DNA of 64,000 bases, taken from NCBI GenBank assembly GCA_963575745.1, contig CAUYUJ010019893.1, positions 589,210 to 653,209 of the forward strand, read 5' to 3'. The DNA comes from Prorocentrum cordatum (lineage: Eukaryota > Sar > Dinophyceae > Prorocentrales > Prorocentraceae). A model generated the notes under the pieces. That model saw nothing but the letters and a program-made list of their open reading frames with translations, did not search any database and was not told where the DNA came from. This document shows positions 8,796 to 18,365 of this stretch, piece by piece. Both the position numbers and the translations under genes were made by a program. The first letter of the stretch is position 1; every line of letters starts with the position of its first letter.

Positions 8796-9985
8796 TCAGA
8801 AGCCCGTGGCCGCGCCCTTCTTGCGCACCACTTCCCTGCAGACGCGCTTCATCAGCTTCGCCTGCGCCGCCCCCACGGACTGTGCCTTCTTGCTCTTCAC
8901 GACGCTCCGAACCCGCGCCCTGTACGCCGTCTTCCCCAGCACGGGCCGCTTCTTCACGGCGTCGTCCAAGTCCATGAGCCGCAGCTTCCGACGCAGCCAA
9001 GACCAGCACCGCTCTGCGGGGTTCAAGTCAGGGGACTTTGCTGGCATCTTCCACAGCTTAACCCCCGCCGCCTTGACCGCGGCGTTGCTGACCTTCGCCC
9101 GCAAGAAAGACTCGTTGTCGCAGAGGACGGACCACGGGCCCTTCTTCCTCTTCGGGTTCACCGACTTCACGGCCTTCACGAGGTCGCCCCGGTTCACGAT
9201 CTTCGCCCAGTCCTCGCCGCAGAGCTTCTTCGTGGGGTGGAACGCGACAATGGACAGCCCGCCCGCGGCGCAGCCGGCCCACATGGGCACTGCCCGAGCC
9301 AGTGGGACCTGGCCACCGTACTCGTCGTCGCCAGAGAGCTTCGGGGTGAATGCCTCCGTGTTCTTTCGCCACATGTACTCTTCCCCGTGCCTGCAGAAGT
9401 TCATCCGCTCGGTCTCGTCCTTCGGGGGCATCCAAGGATGACGCCGTCCATGGCGCATGCCAAAGCCGTGTTCAGCTCCGCCGAAGTCATCCTCAGGACC
9501 TTCTTCGCAAACGTCAGGCGGGCTTTCCTCTGATCCTTGGAGTATAACCGCTTCTGCCTCTTGGGTAACCAGCGAAAGCCTTTCTTCGAGAGGACCTTGC
9601 GCACGTAGCGCACCGTAACCTTGACTTTCATTTCGGAAGCCAAAAGCAATTGCAACGTAGTCGACGTGCATGCGGTGCGGCATCGCAACTCCTTCAGCTT
9701 CTTCACCAAGAAACGCTCCACCTCCTTTGTCACCTTGTCCGGCTTCTTGCCGCACTTTTTGTAATCGTACTTGAGGGGCCCGCGGCGCGCCGTGGCCCGG
9801 CGGCACGTGTTCGCCACGTGTCGTGGTCGTGGCCTCTTGCCCAAGAGGTTCTTCACCTTCTTCGCGATCTCCGACCACTCCATGTGGCTGCCGTCGCTCT
9901 GGGTGGCCTCGCGGAGAAGTACGATCCTGCGCTCCTGCTGGAAGCTGAAGCCCTTGGGATGCCGCATCTCGCTGACGACTGGCAT
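8796..9985 (-). pseudogene. DD34E transposase, unit 3 (single-base frameshift)
   Basis: Full-length copy with the HTH region and all three catalytic motifs. One base is missing near 9433 (CATCCAAGG where the other units have CATCGCAAGG), immediately after the first catalytic motif MDGVIL. The frame is lost for the second Asp and the Glu. Otherwise it differs from unit 4 by only a few substitutions, so the lesion is recent or a sequencing indel. Confidence 0.85.
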
Positions 9986-10084
9986 CTGGGGCGCGTCTCC
10001 CGCGCGCGCAGTGGCCCGCGCGGCAGGAAGGCTTGAGCTTGGGAAGCTGCGGCAATGGCAATGGAGATGAAGAGGGCCGCGAGG

Positions 10085-10350
10085 CGGCGACGCGTCGCCG
10101 CGCGGCCCCGCGCGGGGCCGCGGCGCGGCACGGCGCGCACTGCGCGGCACGCCACGGCGCGGCGCGGCACGGCGCGGCGCGGCACGGCGCGGCAAGGCCA
10201 AGCACTGCACGGCGCCGCACGGCACGGCGCGGCGCGGCGCGGCACGGCACGGCGCCGCACGGCACGGCGCGGCGCGGCGCGGCACGGGATGGCATAGCAC
10301 GGCACGGCGCCGCACGGCACTGCGCGGCACGGCACGACGCGGCACGGCGC
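10085..10350. repeat. GC-rich satellite (unit 3)
   Basis: GCACGGCGCGGC-like satellite with an internal duplication of a ~55-bp segment (CGGCGCCGCACGGCACGGCG...) compared with unit 4. It abuts the J domain directly, because the HUH and helicase parts are deleted. Confidence 0.85.
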
Positions 10351-10644
10351 GGCGTCAGCAGCGGCCGCCCCTGCAGGCGCCCCGGGCTGCTCTGCGCGTT
10401 TCGGGCGGCCCCTCGGTTTCTTGGCCTGGTCCCAACGCTCCTTCGCGGCGTTCAGCTGCTTCGCGTGCTCGTCTGCCCCGCCCTTGTCCGGGCGCGCCTT
10501 GCGGAGCACCTTTCGAAAGGCTGCGATCACCTCGCTGTCCTGGGAGCCCCTGTGGAGGCGAACCACAACCGAGTACGCCGCAGCAACCGTGAGGAGCAAC
10601 TTCACCAAAGCCCTCCGGGCTTGCACTGCGCCAGTCAACCCCAT
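10351..10644 (-). pseudogene. J-domain fragment (unit 3)
   Basis: About 98 residues from the ATG: the J domain with RPDKGG, then KKPRGRPKR and an Ala-rich stretch ending where the GC satellite begins. The frame continues into the satellite but is out of phase with the unit 3 transposase, unlike unit 4. The deletion joint lies in GGCGCG-CGTCAGCAGCGG, which resembles both the satellite and the original Rep sequence. This suggests microhomology-mediated loss of the HUH-helicase part. Confidence 0.75.
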
Positions 10645-10675
10645 GACCAACAGCAGAGCAAATCCTTGCTAAGGT

Positions 10676-10696
10676 CTTGAGCCAAAGCGGCTGCAA
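10676..10696 (-). other. Relict spliced leader (unit 3)
   Basis: Same relict as in units 1 and 2, just upstream of the J-domain ATG. Confidence 0.7.
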
Positions 10697-10747
10697 AGAT
10701 GATGGAGATGGCGATGATGATTGGCGGCGGCGAGAACCCATGTTGCC

Positions 10748-11264
10748 TTCGGGGTACTAAAGTTTTTGACCATAAAGATGAGAATTGCCTCGCTGGTCAC
10801 GCGTGCCGCGGAGGGCCGATCAGGATGCAAAGGTGCCTTGATGCGGATTCGCGAGCCTTTGTGGGCCCTCTGGGACGGCCAACCAGTGAACCGAGAGCGA
10901 CCGCATTGGAGAAGGATGTCCAAGGTCTCACAGCATCAATGCAACAAGGACTACAATGAAACATCGCGTTGGCATGATAAGGACAGGGTCGATGGGGATG
11001 ATGACACGGACGATCAAACGTGACCCAAGCGGAGTGGTGTACTGTGAATGGGTTCAAGTCGGAGTGTTTTCCGGCCTTATTTTAAATGGGACGGAGTAAT
11101 GATCACCTTGTTTTTTATTTATATATATAATATTATTCTTACAGGGTGAGAGCCCATCGGAGTCGAACCGCCGCCCGACCCAAAACGTGTCGCTAAGATT
11201 CTACGGGAGGGCAGGGGGCGTCGAGAGCATGACGTCTTACGGTCAAAACTATAGCACCCCCGCG
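10748..11264. repeat. TIR block 4 of the transposon array
   Basis: Fourth copy. The left TIR has an extra A (CATAAAGATG). The left arm of the stem-loop has changed to TCACCTTGT and the loop is longer and T-rich, while the right arm ACAGGGTGA is unchanged. Confidence 0.8.
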
Positions 11265-11390
11265 CGGATTTTTCTCACCTGCACGGCCAACGGCCAGGGC
11301 AGATGGAGTGCTCACCCGCGCGGCAAACGGCCGACGCTGATGAGTTGTCCACCTGTGAACGCGCCAATACGGCCCGGGGGCTTGGCCCGC

Positions 11391-13193
11391 TCAGAAGCCC
11401 GTGGCCGCGCCCTTCTTGCGCACCACTTCCCTGCAGACGCGCTTCATCAGCTTCGCCTGCGCCGCCCCCACGGACTGCGCCTTCTTGCTCTTCACGACGC
11501 TCCGAACCCGCGCCCTGTACGCCGTCTTCCCCAGCACGGGCCGCTTCTTCACGGCGTCGTCCAAGTCCATGAGCCGCAGCTTCCGACGCAGCCAAGACCA
11601 GCACCGCTCTGCGGGGTTCAAGTCAGGGGACTTTGCTGGCATCTTCCACAGCTTAACCCCCGCCGCCTTCACCGCGGCGTTGCTGACCTTCGCCCGCAAG
11701 AAAGACTCGTTGTCGCAGAGGACGGACCACGGGCCCTTCTTCCTCTTCGGGTTCACCGACTTCACGGCCTTCACGAGGTCGCCCCGGTTCACGATCTTCG
11801 CCCAGTCCTCGCCGCAGAGCTTCTTCGTGGGGTGGAACGCGACAATGGACAGCCCGCCCGCGGCGCAGCCGGCCCACATGGGCACTGCCCGAGCCAGTGG
11901 GACCTGGCCACCGTACTCGTCGTCGCCAGAGAGCTTCGGGGTGAATGCCTCCGTGTTCTTTCGCCACATGTACTCTTCCCCGTGCCTGCAGAAGTTCATC
12001 CGCTCGGTCTCGTCCTTCGGGGGCATCGCAAGGATGACGCCGTCCATGGCGTATGCCAAAGCCGTGTTCAGCTCCGCCGAAGTCATCCTCAGGACCTTCT
12101 TCGCAAACGTCAGGCGGGCTTTCCTCTGATCCTTGGAGTATAACCGCTTCTGCCTCTTGGGTAACCAGCGAAAGCCTTTCTTCGAGAGGACCTTGCGCAC
12201 GTAGCGCACCGTAACCTTGACTTTCATTTCGGAAGCCAAAAGCAATTGCAACGTAGTCGACGTGCATGCGGTGCGGCATCGCAACTCCTTCAGCTTCTTC
12301 ACCAAGAAACGCTCCACCTCCTTTGTCACCTTGTCCGGCTTCTTGCCGCACTTTTTGTAATCGTACTTGAGGGGCCCGCGGCGCGCCGTGGCCCGGCGGC
12401 ACGTGTTCGCCACGTGTCGTGGTCGTGGCCTCTTGCCCAAGAGGTTCTTCACCTTCTTCGCGATCTCCGACCACTCCATGTGGCTGCCGTCGCTCTGGGT
12501 GGCCTCGCGGAGAAGTACGATCCTGCGCTCCTGCTGGAAGCTGAAGCCCTTGGGATGCCGCATCTCGCTGACGACTGGCATCTGGGGCGCGTCTCCCGCG
12601 CGCGCAGTGGCCCGCGCGGCAGGAAGGCTTGAGCCTGGGAAGCTGCGGCAATGGCAATGGAGATGAAGAGGGCCGCGAGGCGGCGACGCGTCGCCGCGCG
12701 GCCCCGCGCGGGGCCGCGGCGCGGCACGGCGCGGCACGCACGGCGGCGCGGCGCGGCACGGCGCGGCGCGGCACGGCGCGGCAAGGCCAAGCACTGCACG
12801 GCGCCGCACGGCACGGCGCGGCGCGGCGCGGCACGGGATGGCATAGCACGGCACGGCGCCGCGCGGCACTGCGCGGCACGGCACGACGCGGCACGGCGCG
12901 GCGTCAGCAGCGGCCGCCCCTGCAGGCGCCCCGGGCTGCTCTGCGCGTTTCGGGCGGCCCCTCGGTTTCTTGGCCTGGTCCCAACGCTCCTTCGCGGCGT
13001 TCAGCTGCTTCGCGTGCTCGTCTGCCCCGCCCTTGTCCGGGCGCGCCTTGCGGAGCACCTTTCGAAAGGCTGCGATCACCTCGCTGTCCTGGGAGCCCCT
13101 GTGGAGGCGAACCACAACCGAGTACGCCGCAGCACCCGTGAGGAGCAACTTCACCAAAGCCCTCCGGGCTTGCACTGCGCCAGTCAACCCCAT
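11391..13193 (-). CDS. J domain fused in frame to DD34E transposase (unit 4, intact 600-codon ORF)
   Basis: An uninterrupted frame of 600 residues from the ATG that follows the spliced-leader relict. Residues ~24-73 are the J domain (RPDKGG at 51-56, so the HPD histidine is replaced by arginine). Residues ~98-204 are an Arg/Ala/Pro/Cys-rich linker translated from the GC satellite. Residues 205-600 are the complete transposase, with catalytic Asp384, Asp494 and Glu529 and 34 residues between the last two. The fusion arose by loss of the HUH-helicase segment and depends on satellite length, since the same joint in unit 3 is out of frame. The transposase could instead start internally at residue 205. 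J domains recruit Hsp70 partners, but with RPD that activity is doubtful. Confidence 0.7.
   Translation of the reverse strand: MGLTGAVQARRALVKLLLTGAAAYSVVVRLHRGSQDSEVIAAFRKVLRKARPDKGGADEHAKQLNAAKERWDQAKKPRGRPKRAEQPGAPAGAAAADAAPCRVVPCRAVPRGAVPCYAIPCRAAPRRAVRRRAVLGLAAPCRAAPCRAAPPCVPRRAAPRPRAGPRGDASPPRGPLHLHCHCRSFPGSSLPAARATARAGDAPQMPVVSEMRHPKGFSFQQERRIVLLREATQSDGSHMEWSEIAKKVKNLLGKRPRPRHVANTCRRATARRGPLKYDYKKCGKKPDKVTKEVERFLVKKLKELRCRTACTSTTLQLLLASEMKVKVTVRYVRKVLSKKGFRWLPKRQKRLYSKDQRKARLTFAKKVLRMTSAELNTALAYAMDGVILAMPPKDETERMNFCRHGEEYMWRKNTEAFTPKLSGDDEYGGQVPLARAVPMWAGCAAGGLSIVAFHPTKKLCGEDWAKIVNRGDLVKAVKSVNPKRKKGPWSVLCDNESFLRAKVSNAAVKAAGVKLWKMPAKSPDLNPAERCWSWLRRKLRLMDLDDAVKKRPVLGKTAYRARVRSVVKSKKAQSVGAAQAKLMKRVCREVVRKKGAATGF
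12690..12905. repeat. GC-rich satellite inside the unit 4 fusion ORF
   Basis: About 215 bp of GCACGGCGCGGC-like repeats forming the linker of the J-transposase ORF. It is the shortest version in the array. Confidence 0.85.
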
Positions 13194-13224
13194 GACCAAC
13201 ACCAGAGCAAATCCTTGCTAAGGT

Positions 13225-13245
13225 CTTGAGCCAAAGCAGCTGCAA
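13225..13245 (-). other. Relict spliced leader (unit 4)
   Basis: TTTGGCTCAAG preceded by a partly decayed 5' half (one further substitution, AGCAGC). It sits 32 nt upstream of the J-transposase ATG. Confidence 0.65.
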
Positions 13246-13297
13246 AGATGATGGAGATGGCGATGATGATTGGCGGCGGCGAGAACCCATGTTGCCC

Positions 13298-13808
13298 TTC
13301 GGGGTACTAAAGTTTTTGACCATAAAGATGAGAATTGCCTCGCTGGTCACGCGTGCCGCGGAGGGCCGATCAGGATGCAAAGGTGCCTTGATGCGGATTC
13401 GCGAGCCTTTGTGGGCCCTCTGGGACGGCCAACCAGTGAACCGAGAGCGACCGCATTGGAGAAGGATGTCCAAGGTCTCACAGCATCAATGCAACAAGGA
13501 CTACAATGAAACATCGCGTTGGCATGATAAGGACAGGGTCGACGGGGATGATGACACGGACGATCAAACGTGACCCAAGCGGAGTGGTGTATTGTGAATG
13601 GGTTCAAGTCGGAGTGTTTTCCGGCCTTATTTTAAATGGGACGGAGTAATTATCACTTTGTTTATATATATATATATTATTCTTACAGGGTGAGAGCCCA
13701 GCGGAGTCGAACCGCCGCCCGACCCAAAACATGTCGCTAAGATTCTACGGGGGGGCAGGGGGCGTCGAGAGCATGACGTCTTATGGTCAACACTATAGTA
13801 CCCCCCGT
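13298..13808. repeat. TIR block 5, right end of the array
   Basis: Last copy. The left stem arm is decayed (TCACTTTGT) and the loop is pure TA. The right TIR ends in CACTATAGTACCCCCC, after which similarity to the other units stops within about 3 bases, marking the array boundary. Confidence 0.8.
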
Positions 13809-13897
13809 GTATATACAGATCCATATATATATAGACATAGATATATGCACCCAAGGGGCGGGTATGATCGGAGACGCAGACGGCGGGTGTCGAGATT

Positions 13898-13938
<41 letters not shown>

Positions 13939-14179
13939 GTATATATATATATGTATGTGTTAAGTGGCACGCGAGAAGATAAGGACGAACCGTCTTAAAA
14001 CGGTTGGTGTTGTTGTTGCTGTTGTTGTGAGTGTTGCTGGTGGTGTTGTTGTTGATGTTGAGCTCTCATTTTTGAAGAATAATTATCCGTAAGGGCTTCC
14101 CCCCCTGCCGCTGGCCCCCTCTCTCGGAGAATGGGCGGCTTTGGCTTCGCTGTGGAGCAGTGTCGGGACCTGTTTGTTT
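13809..14179. repeat. TA-rich repeat, dispersed-element fragment and TTG run
   Basis: (TA)n at 13900-13960 is followed by GAGAAGATAAGGACGAACCG and a TTG run. The segment GGGCGGGTATGATCGGAGAC around 13855 has a diverged counterpart near 16570, also followed by TTG repeats. No gene seen. Confidence 0.75.
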
Positions 14180-14960
14180 TTCGACCCTGACCCTACGGAT
14201 CTGCGTGAGGGGTGCCGCCGAATTTCAGAACTGGCGAATCCCGTGTGTTTACGGACCCTGACCCTACGGATCTGCGTGAGGGGTGCCACCGGATTTTAGA
14301 AATGTAGCAAATCCTTTGTGTTTTTGGACCCTGACCCTGCCGATCTGCGTGATGGGGTGCCGCCGAATTTCAGAGATGTTGCAAATCCTTTGTGTTTTTG
14401 GACCCTGACCCTGCCGATTTGCGTGAGGGGTGCCACCGGATTTCAGACACGTGGCAAATCCCCTATGTTTTTGGACACTGACACCGCCGATCTGCGTGAG
14501 GGGTGCCACCGAATTTCAGAAATGTGGCAAATCCTATGTGCTTTTGGACCCTGACCCTGCCGATCTGCGTGAGGGGTGCCACCGATTCTTAGACATGTGG
14601 CAAATCCCGTGTGTTTACAGACCCTGACACTACGGATCTGCGCGAGGGGTTCCAGGACATTTTTAAACATGTGGCAAGTCCTTTTTGTTTTTGTACCCGG
14701 ACCCCGCCGATCTTCGTGAGTGGTCCCACCGAATTTCAGAAAAGTTGCAAATTCTTTGTGTTTTTGCACCCTGGCCCCGCCGATCTGTATGAGGGGTGCC
14801 ACCGGATTTTAGAAATGTAGCAAATCCCTTGTGTTTTTGGACCCTGACCCCGCCGATCTGCGCGAGGGGTGCAGTCAATTGAAAAAATGATGCAAATCCG
14901 ACCGATGTGTTTTTGGACCCTGACCCCGCCGATCTGCGTGAGGGGTATTAAATTTTACCC
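14180..14960. repeat. 73-bp tandem repeat, about 11 copies
   Basis: Units of 71-75 bp built on GACCCTGACCCTGCCGATCT, then GCGTGAGGGGTGCCACCG, a TTTCAGA.ATGTGGCAAATCC segment and TGTGTTTTTG. Unit starts fall near 14183, 14253, 14327, 14401, 14473, 14547, 14620, 14693, 14767, 14840 and 14915. The copies are diverged. No coding role is apparent. Confidence 0.9.
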
Positions 14961-15595
14961 ACCCCAGCAATTCAGAGCATACGATTTTTCCGTGGTAAAA
15001 ATGCCTGTTTTGGGGCTCCCCCCTCGCGCGGTTCATCAACAAGGAACAGTAAGCAGCAATAAGTCAACAAGTAACAGTAAGCAGCAAAAAACACAGAATT
15101 GTAACAGTGGAAACTGGAAGTTGCAACTGGCACAGGAAACTGCGAACTCCCGGCCTACAGCCTAGTGACCCCAGAGGGGGGCCGGCGGATTGTTGATCCC
15201 CCCCACCGGTGCAGATTGTTTTTTCTAAATCAAAGTGTGCCCCTCGACGCTCGCACTTGGTTTTTTGACAAGGAAAGTCTTGATGCTCAAACTGTGCCCC
15301 TGGCCCCCCGGGTTACAATAACAACGGCTCCCGCTTGAGACTTCCTTACAATTTAGCCAGGACCCCCGCTTCCGCCGAAGACTTCCTCGCATTTTATTTA
15401 GGAATCGCGCTCTCGCTTGGAACTTCCTTACAATTTATTTCGGAATCGCTCTCCCGGCGCTCTGATTTCGCGCTCTCGCTGGAGACTTGCTTTCAATTTA
15501 CTGCCGAATAGCGCCCTTGCCAGGCACCCAGGAGTCGCGCTCACGCTTAGGACTCCTTCACATACTACCTAGGAATCGGGATCTCGCTACCCTTC
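14961..15595. repeat. Non-coding; degenerate ~55-bp repeats in the right half
   Basis: The left half is unique and shows no gene. From about 15320 a degenerate repeat of the form GCTCTCGCTTGGAACTTCCT plus TACAATTTATTTCGGAATCG recurs about five times. Confidence 0.55.
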
Positions 15596-16360
15596 GTGGC
15601 CTCGTTGCAGCCCTTCGTGCCCCCCTCGCTTTGTTTCGTGGCCCCGTTGCAGCCCTTCGGGGCCCCCTCGCTTTGTTTCGTGGCCCCGTTGCAGCCCCTC
15701 GTGGCCTCCTCGCTTTGTTTCGTGGCCCCGTTGCAGCCCGTCGTGGCCCCCTCGCTTTGTTTCGTGGCCCCGTTGCAGCCCTTCGGGGCCCCCTGGCTGC
15801 CCTTCGTGGCCCTGTTGCAGCCCTTCGTGGCCCCATTGCAGCCCTTCGTGGCCCCCTCGCTCCTCTTCGTGGCCCCGTTGCAGCCCTTCCTGGCCCCCTC
15901 GCTGCCCTTCGTGGCCCCATGTATGCATGCCCTTCGTGGCCCCCGCTCGTTCGTGCCCGTGGTGGCCCCATATGCATGCCCTTCGTGGCCGCTGTCGCCC
16001 TTCGTGGCCCCCTTGCTGTCCTTCGTGGCCCCGTTGCTGCCCTCAGTGGCCCCGTCCTTGCCTTCCGCGGCCCAACATACGTATGCCCTTCGTGGCCCCC
16101 GCTCGTCCGCGCCCGTTGTGGCCCCATGTGCATGCCCTTCGTGGCCCCGCTGTCGCCGTTTGTGGCCCCCTCGCTGTCCTACTTGGACCAGTTGCTACCC
16201 TCAGTGGGCACATCGTTGCCTTCTGTGGCCCGGCATTATCTGCCCTTCGTGGCCCCCGTTCCTTCGCGCTCTTCGTGGCCCCATACGCATTCCCTTCATG
16301 TCCCCGCTGTCGCCCTTCGTGGCCTACTTCGTGTCCTTCGTGGCCCTGCTGTCGTTCTCT
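15596..16360. repeat. 42-bp minisatellite (TCGTGGCCCCGTTGCAGCCC)
   Basis: Clear 42-bp period in the first ~200 bp (GTTGCAGCCCTTCG near 15605, 15647, 15689, 15731, 15773), decaying rightwards into shorter CCCTTCGTGGCCCC units. Several frames stay open through it because the period is a multiple of three. The long forward ORF (551 codons) is therefore treated as a repeat artefact. Confidence 0.85.
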
Positions 16361-17080
16361 CTCGCTCTCGCTTACGCTCGTCGTCGTCGCCGTCGTCGTC
16401 GACGTCGCCGCCGTCGTCGTGGTCGGTCCCCTGTCCGTGCCTCTTGGGGTCGGGTCGACGGTCCGCGGCCGCCCCGCCGATCAGCGCTGCCGCTGGCCAG
16501 GCCGACGGTCCGCGGCCGCCCCGCCTCTTGCCGGGGCCCAGCCTGCAGGGAAGAAAGGTATACCCCCCGAAAGGGGTTCGATCGAAGACGAAGAGGGCGG
16601 GTATCGAGGGTTTGGGAAATACGCGTTATTGGAAACTCGAGCAGATAAGGGCGAACAGTCTCAAACTGACTGTTATTGTTGTTGTCGTCGTTGATGTTGT
16701 TGCTGTGATTGTTGTTATTGCTGTTGATTGTGTTATTGTTGATGTTGTTGCTGTTGCTGTTGCTGTTGCTGTTGTGGTTGTCGCTGCTGCTGCTGTTGTT
16801 GTTGCTGGTGCTGTTGTTGTTGGTGTTGTTGTTGGTGTTGTCGTGGTGGTTGTTGTTGTTGGTGTTGTTGGTGTTGTTGTTGTCGCTGTTGCTGTTGTTG
16901 GTGTTGTTGTTGCTGTTGTTGTTGTTGTTGTTGTTATTGTTGTTGTTGTTGCTGTTGTTGCTGTTGTTGTTGTTGGTGGTGGTGTTGTTGTTGTTTTTGT
17001 TCCCAACCATCCTGTGGTGTTGGGTCCTCGTTTTGAAGAGAGAGCGCCCCGCGTCCCTCCCTCCTTCCTCCCGCTGCCTC
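16361..17080. repeat. CGT run, dispersed-element fragment and ~350-bp TTG/TGT microsatellite
   Basis: A CGT run lies at 16378-16425. A segment at 16560-16670 resembles 13850-14010. The bulk (about 16675-17010) is (TTG)n with TGC and GGT variants. It gives poly-Leu, poly-Val/Cys or poly-Asn/Thr frames that are not genes. Confidence 0.85.
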
Positions 17081-17880
17081 CTCCCCCTCCTCGTCCGCAC
17101 ACCCATTTCGGCACACCACTCACACGTTTCATGGCCCCATAGGGAGCTCCACCGAAGGTCCCAGTGGGTGTGCCCGCATGCGCCCCGCACACCCATGTCG
17201 GTACACCCCTCACACGCTTCGTGGCCCCATAGGGAGCTCCATTGAAGGTCCCAGTGGGTGTGCCCGCATGCGTCCCGCACACCCATTCCGGCACACCCTT
17301 CATATATTTCGTGGCCCTATAGGGAGCCCCACCGAAGGTCCCAGTGGGTGTGCCCGCATGCGTCCCGCACACACATTTCGGCACACCCCTCACACGCTTC
17401 GTGGCCCCATAGGGAGCTCCACCGAAGGTCCCAATGGGTGTGCCCGCATGCGTCCCGCACACCCATTTCGGTACACCCCTCACACGTTTCGTGGCACCAT
17501 TGGGAGCTCCACCGAAGATCCCAGTGGATGTGCCCGCATGCGTCCCGCACACCCATTTCGGTACACCCCATCACACGCTTCGTGGCCCCATAGGGAGCTC
17601 CACTGAAGGTCCCAGTGGGTGTGCCCGCATGCGTCCCGCACGCCCATGTCGGTACACCCCTCACACGCTTCGCGGCCCCATAGGGAGCTCCACCGAAGGT
17701 CCCAATGGGTGTGCCCGCATGCGTCCCGCACACCCATTTCGGTACACCCCTCACACGTTTCGTAGCCCCATAGGGAGCCCCACCGAAGGTCCCAGTGGAT
17801 GTTCCCGCACGCGTCCCGCACACCCATTTCGGCACACCCCTCACACTTTTCGTGGCCCCATACAGGCTCCACCGAAGGCG
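17081..17880. repeat. 90-bp tandem repeat, about 9 copies
   Basis: Exact 90-bp period. GTCCCAGTGGGTGTGCCCGC recurs every 90 bases from 17159, alternating with CACACGCTTCGTGGCCCCAT and AGGGAGCTCCACCGAAGG. Ninety is divisible by three, so 30-residue repeat frames stay open on both strands. Substitutions are spread over all codon positions, which argues against coding. Diverged relatives occur at 21.9-22.8 kb. Confidence 0.92.
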
Positions 17881-18180
17881 TCCTCGCGCGCGTCGCGAGG
17901 GCTCCGCCTTGCGCTGCGCCCGCAGTCTTGGACTTTGGAGTGCGCGGGCAAAGGAAAAGGAAAAAGGAGGGGAGGATGCGGGCGCGATCCTCGTGTGGGG
18001 CGTGCCGACATGGGCGTCGCGGCGCGCGGGCGCTGCCGTCGGGGTTCCCAGGGAAGCCCCTGAAGAGGCTTCGCCACGCAATTCGGCACACCTTCATACG
18101 GTTCGTGGCCCCATAGGGAGCGCTACCGAAGAAGATACTCCCAATTGCGGTACTCACAACTGCATATGGTTGGGTCCTTC
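17881..18180. other. Unique GC-rich spacer ending in a solitary 90-bp-type unit
   Basis: No gene seen. Near 18090-18125 a diverged half-unit of the 90-bp repeat reappears (GGTTCGTGGCCCCATAGGGA), and an element-like end (CAACTGCATATGGTTGGGTC) leads into a TTG run. Confidence 0.5.
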
Positions 18181-18365
18181 GCCAGGATAATTGTTTTTGT
18201 GGTTGTTTTGTTGTTGTTGTTGTTGGTGGTGTTGTTGGTGTTGTTGTTGTTGTTGTTGTTGCTGCTGCTGCTGCTGCTGGTGCTGTTGCTGCTGCTGTTG
18301 TTGTTGTTGTTGTTGCTGCTGCTGCTGTTGTTGTTGTTGTTGTTGTTGTTGTTGAACATTATTAA
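18181..18365. repeat. TTG/CTG microsatellite
   Basis: (TTG)n with CTG interruptions, ending in an AT-rich motif (ATTATTAATTCTAAAGAATA). Confidence 0.9.

Larger units (their letters stand above)
453..13808 (-). mobile_element. Head-to-tail transposon array: five TIR blocks alternating with four coding blocks
   Basis: Five ~510-bp blocks bounded by inverted repeats alternate with coding blocks of about 3.9, 2.8, 2.1 and 2.0 kb. All copies have the same orientation. Both outer ends of the array are ends of a ~510-bp block, abutting a TACGAA microsatellite on the left and a TA-rich repeat on the right. Coding blocks read on the minus strand in the order spliced-leader relict, J domain, (HUH endonuclease, SF3 helicase), GC satellite, DD34E transposase. 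The first block is most complete and later blocks carry nested deletions. The geometry fits unequal exchange between the blocks or rolling-circle amplification. Whether the mobile unit is block plus gene or the gene flanked by two blocks cannot be decided here. Confidence 0.85.

Noticed and set aside
15487-17142. 551-codon forward ORF over the 42-bp repeat and TTG tract
   Set aside because: The frame is open only because the repeat periods are multiples of three; other frames are open too and no non-repeat coding segment is present.
17081-17880. Regular 90-bp direct repeats as a CRISPR array
   Set aside because: The whole unit repeats, with no unique spacers, and the context is eukaryotic satellite DNA.
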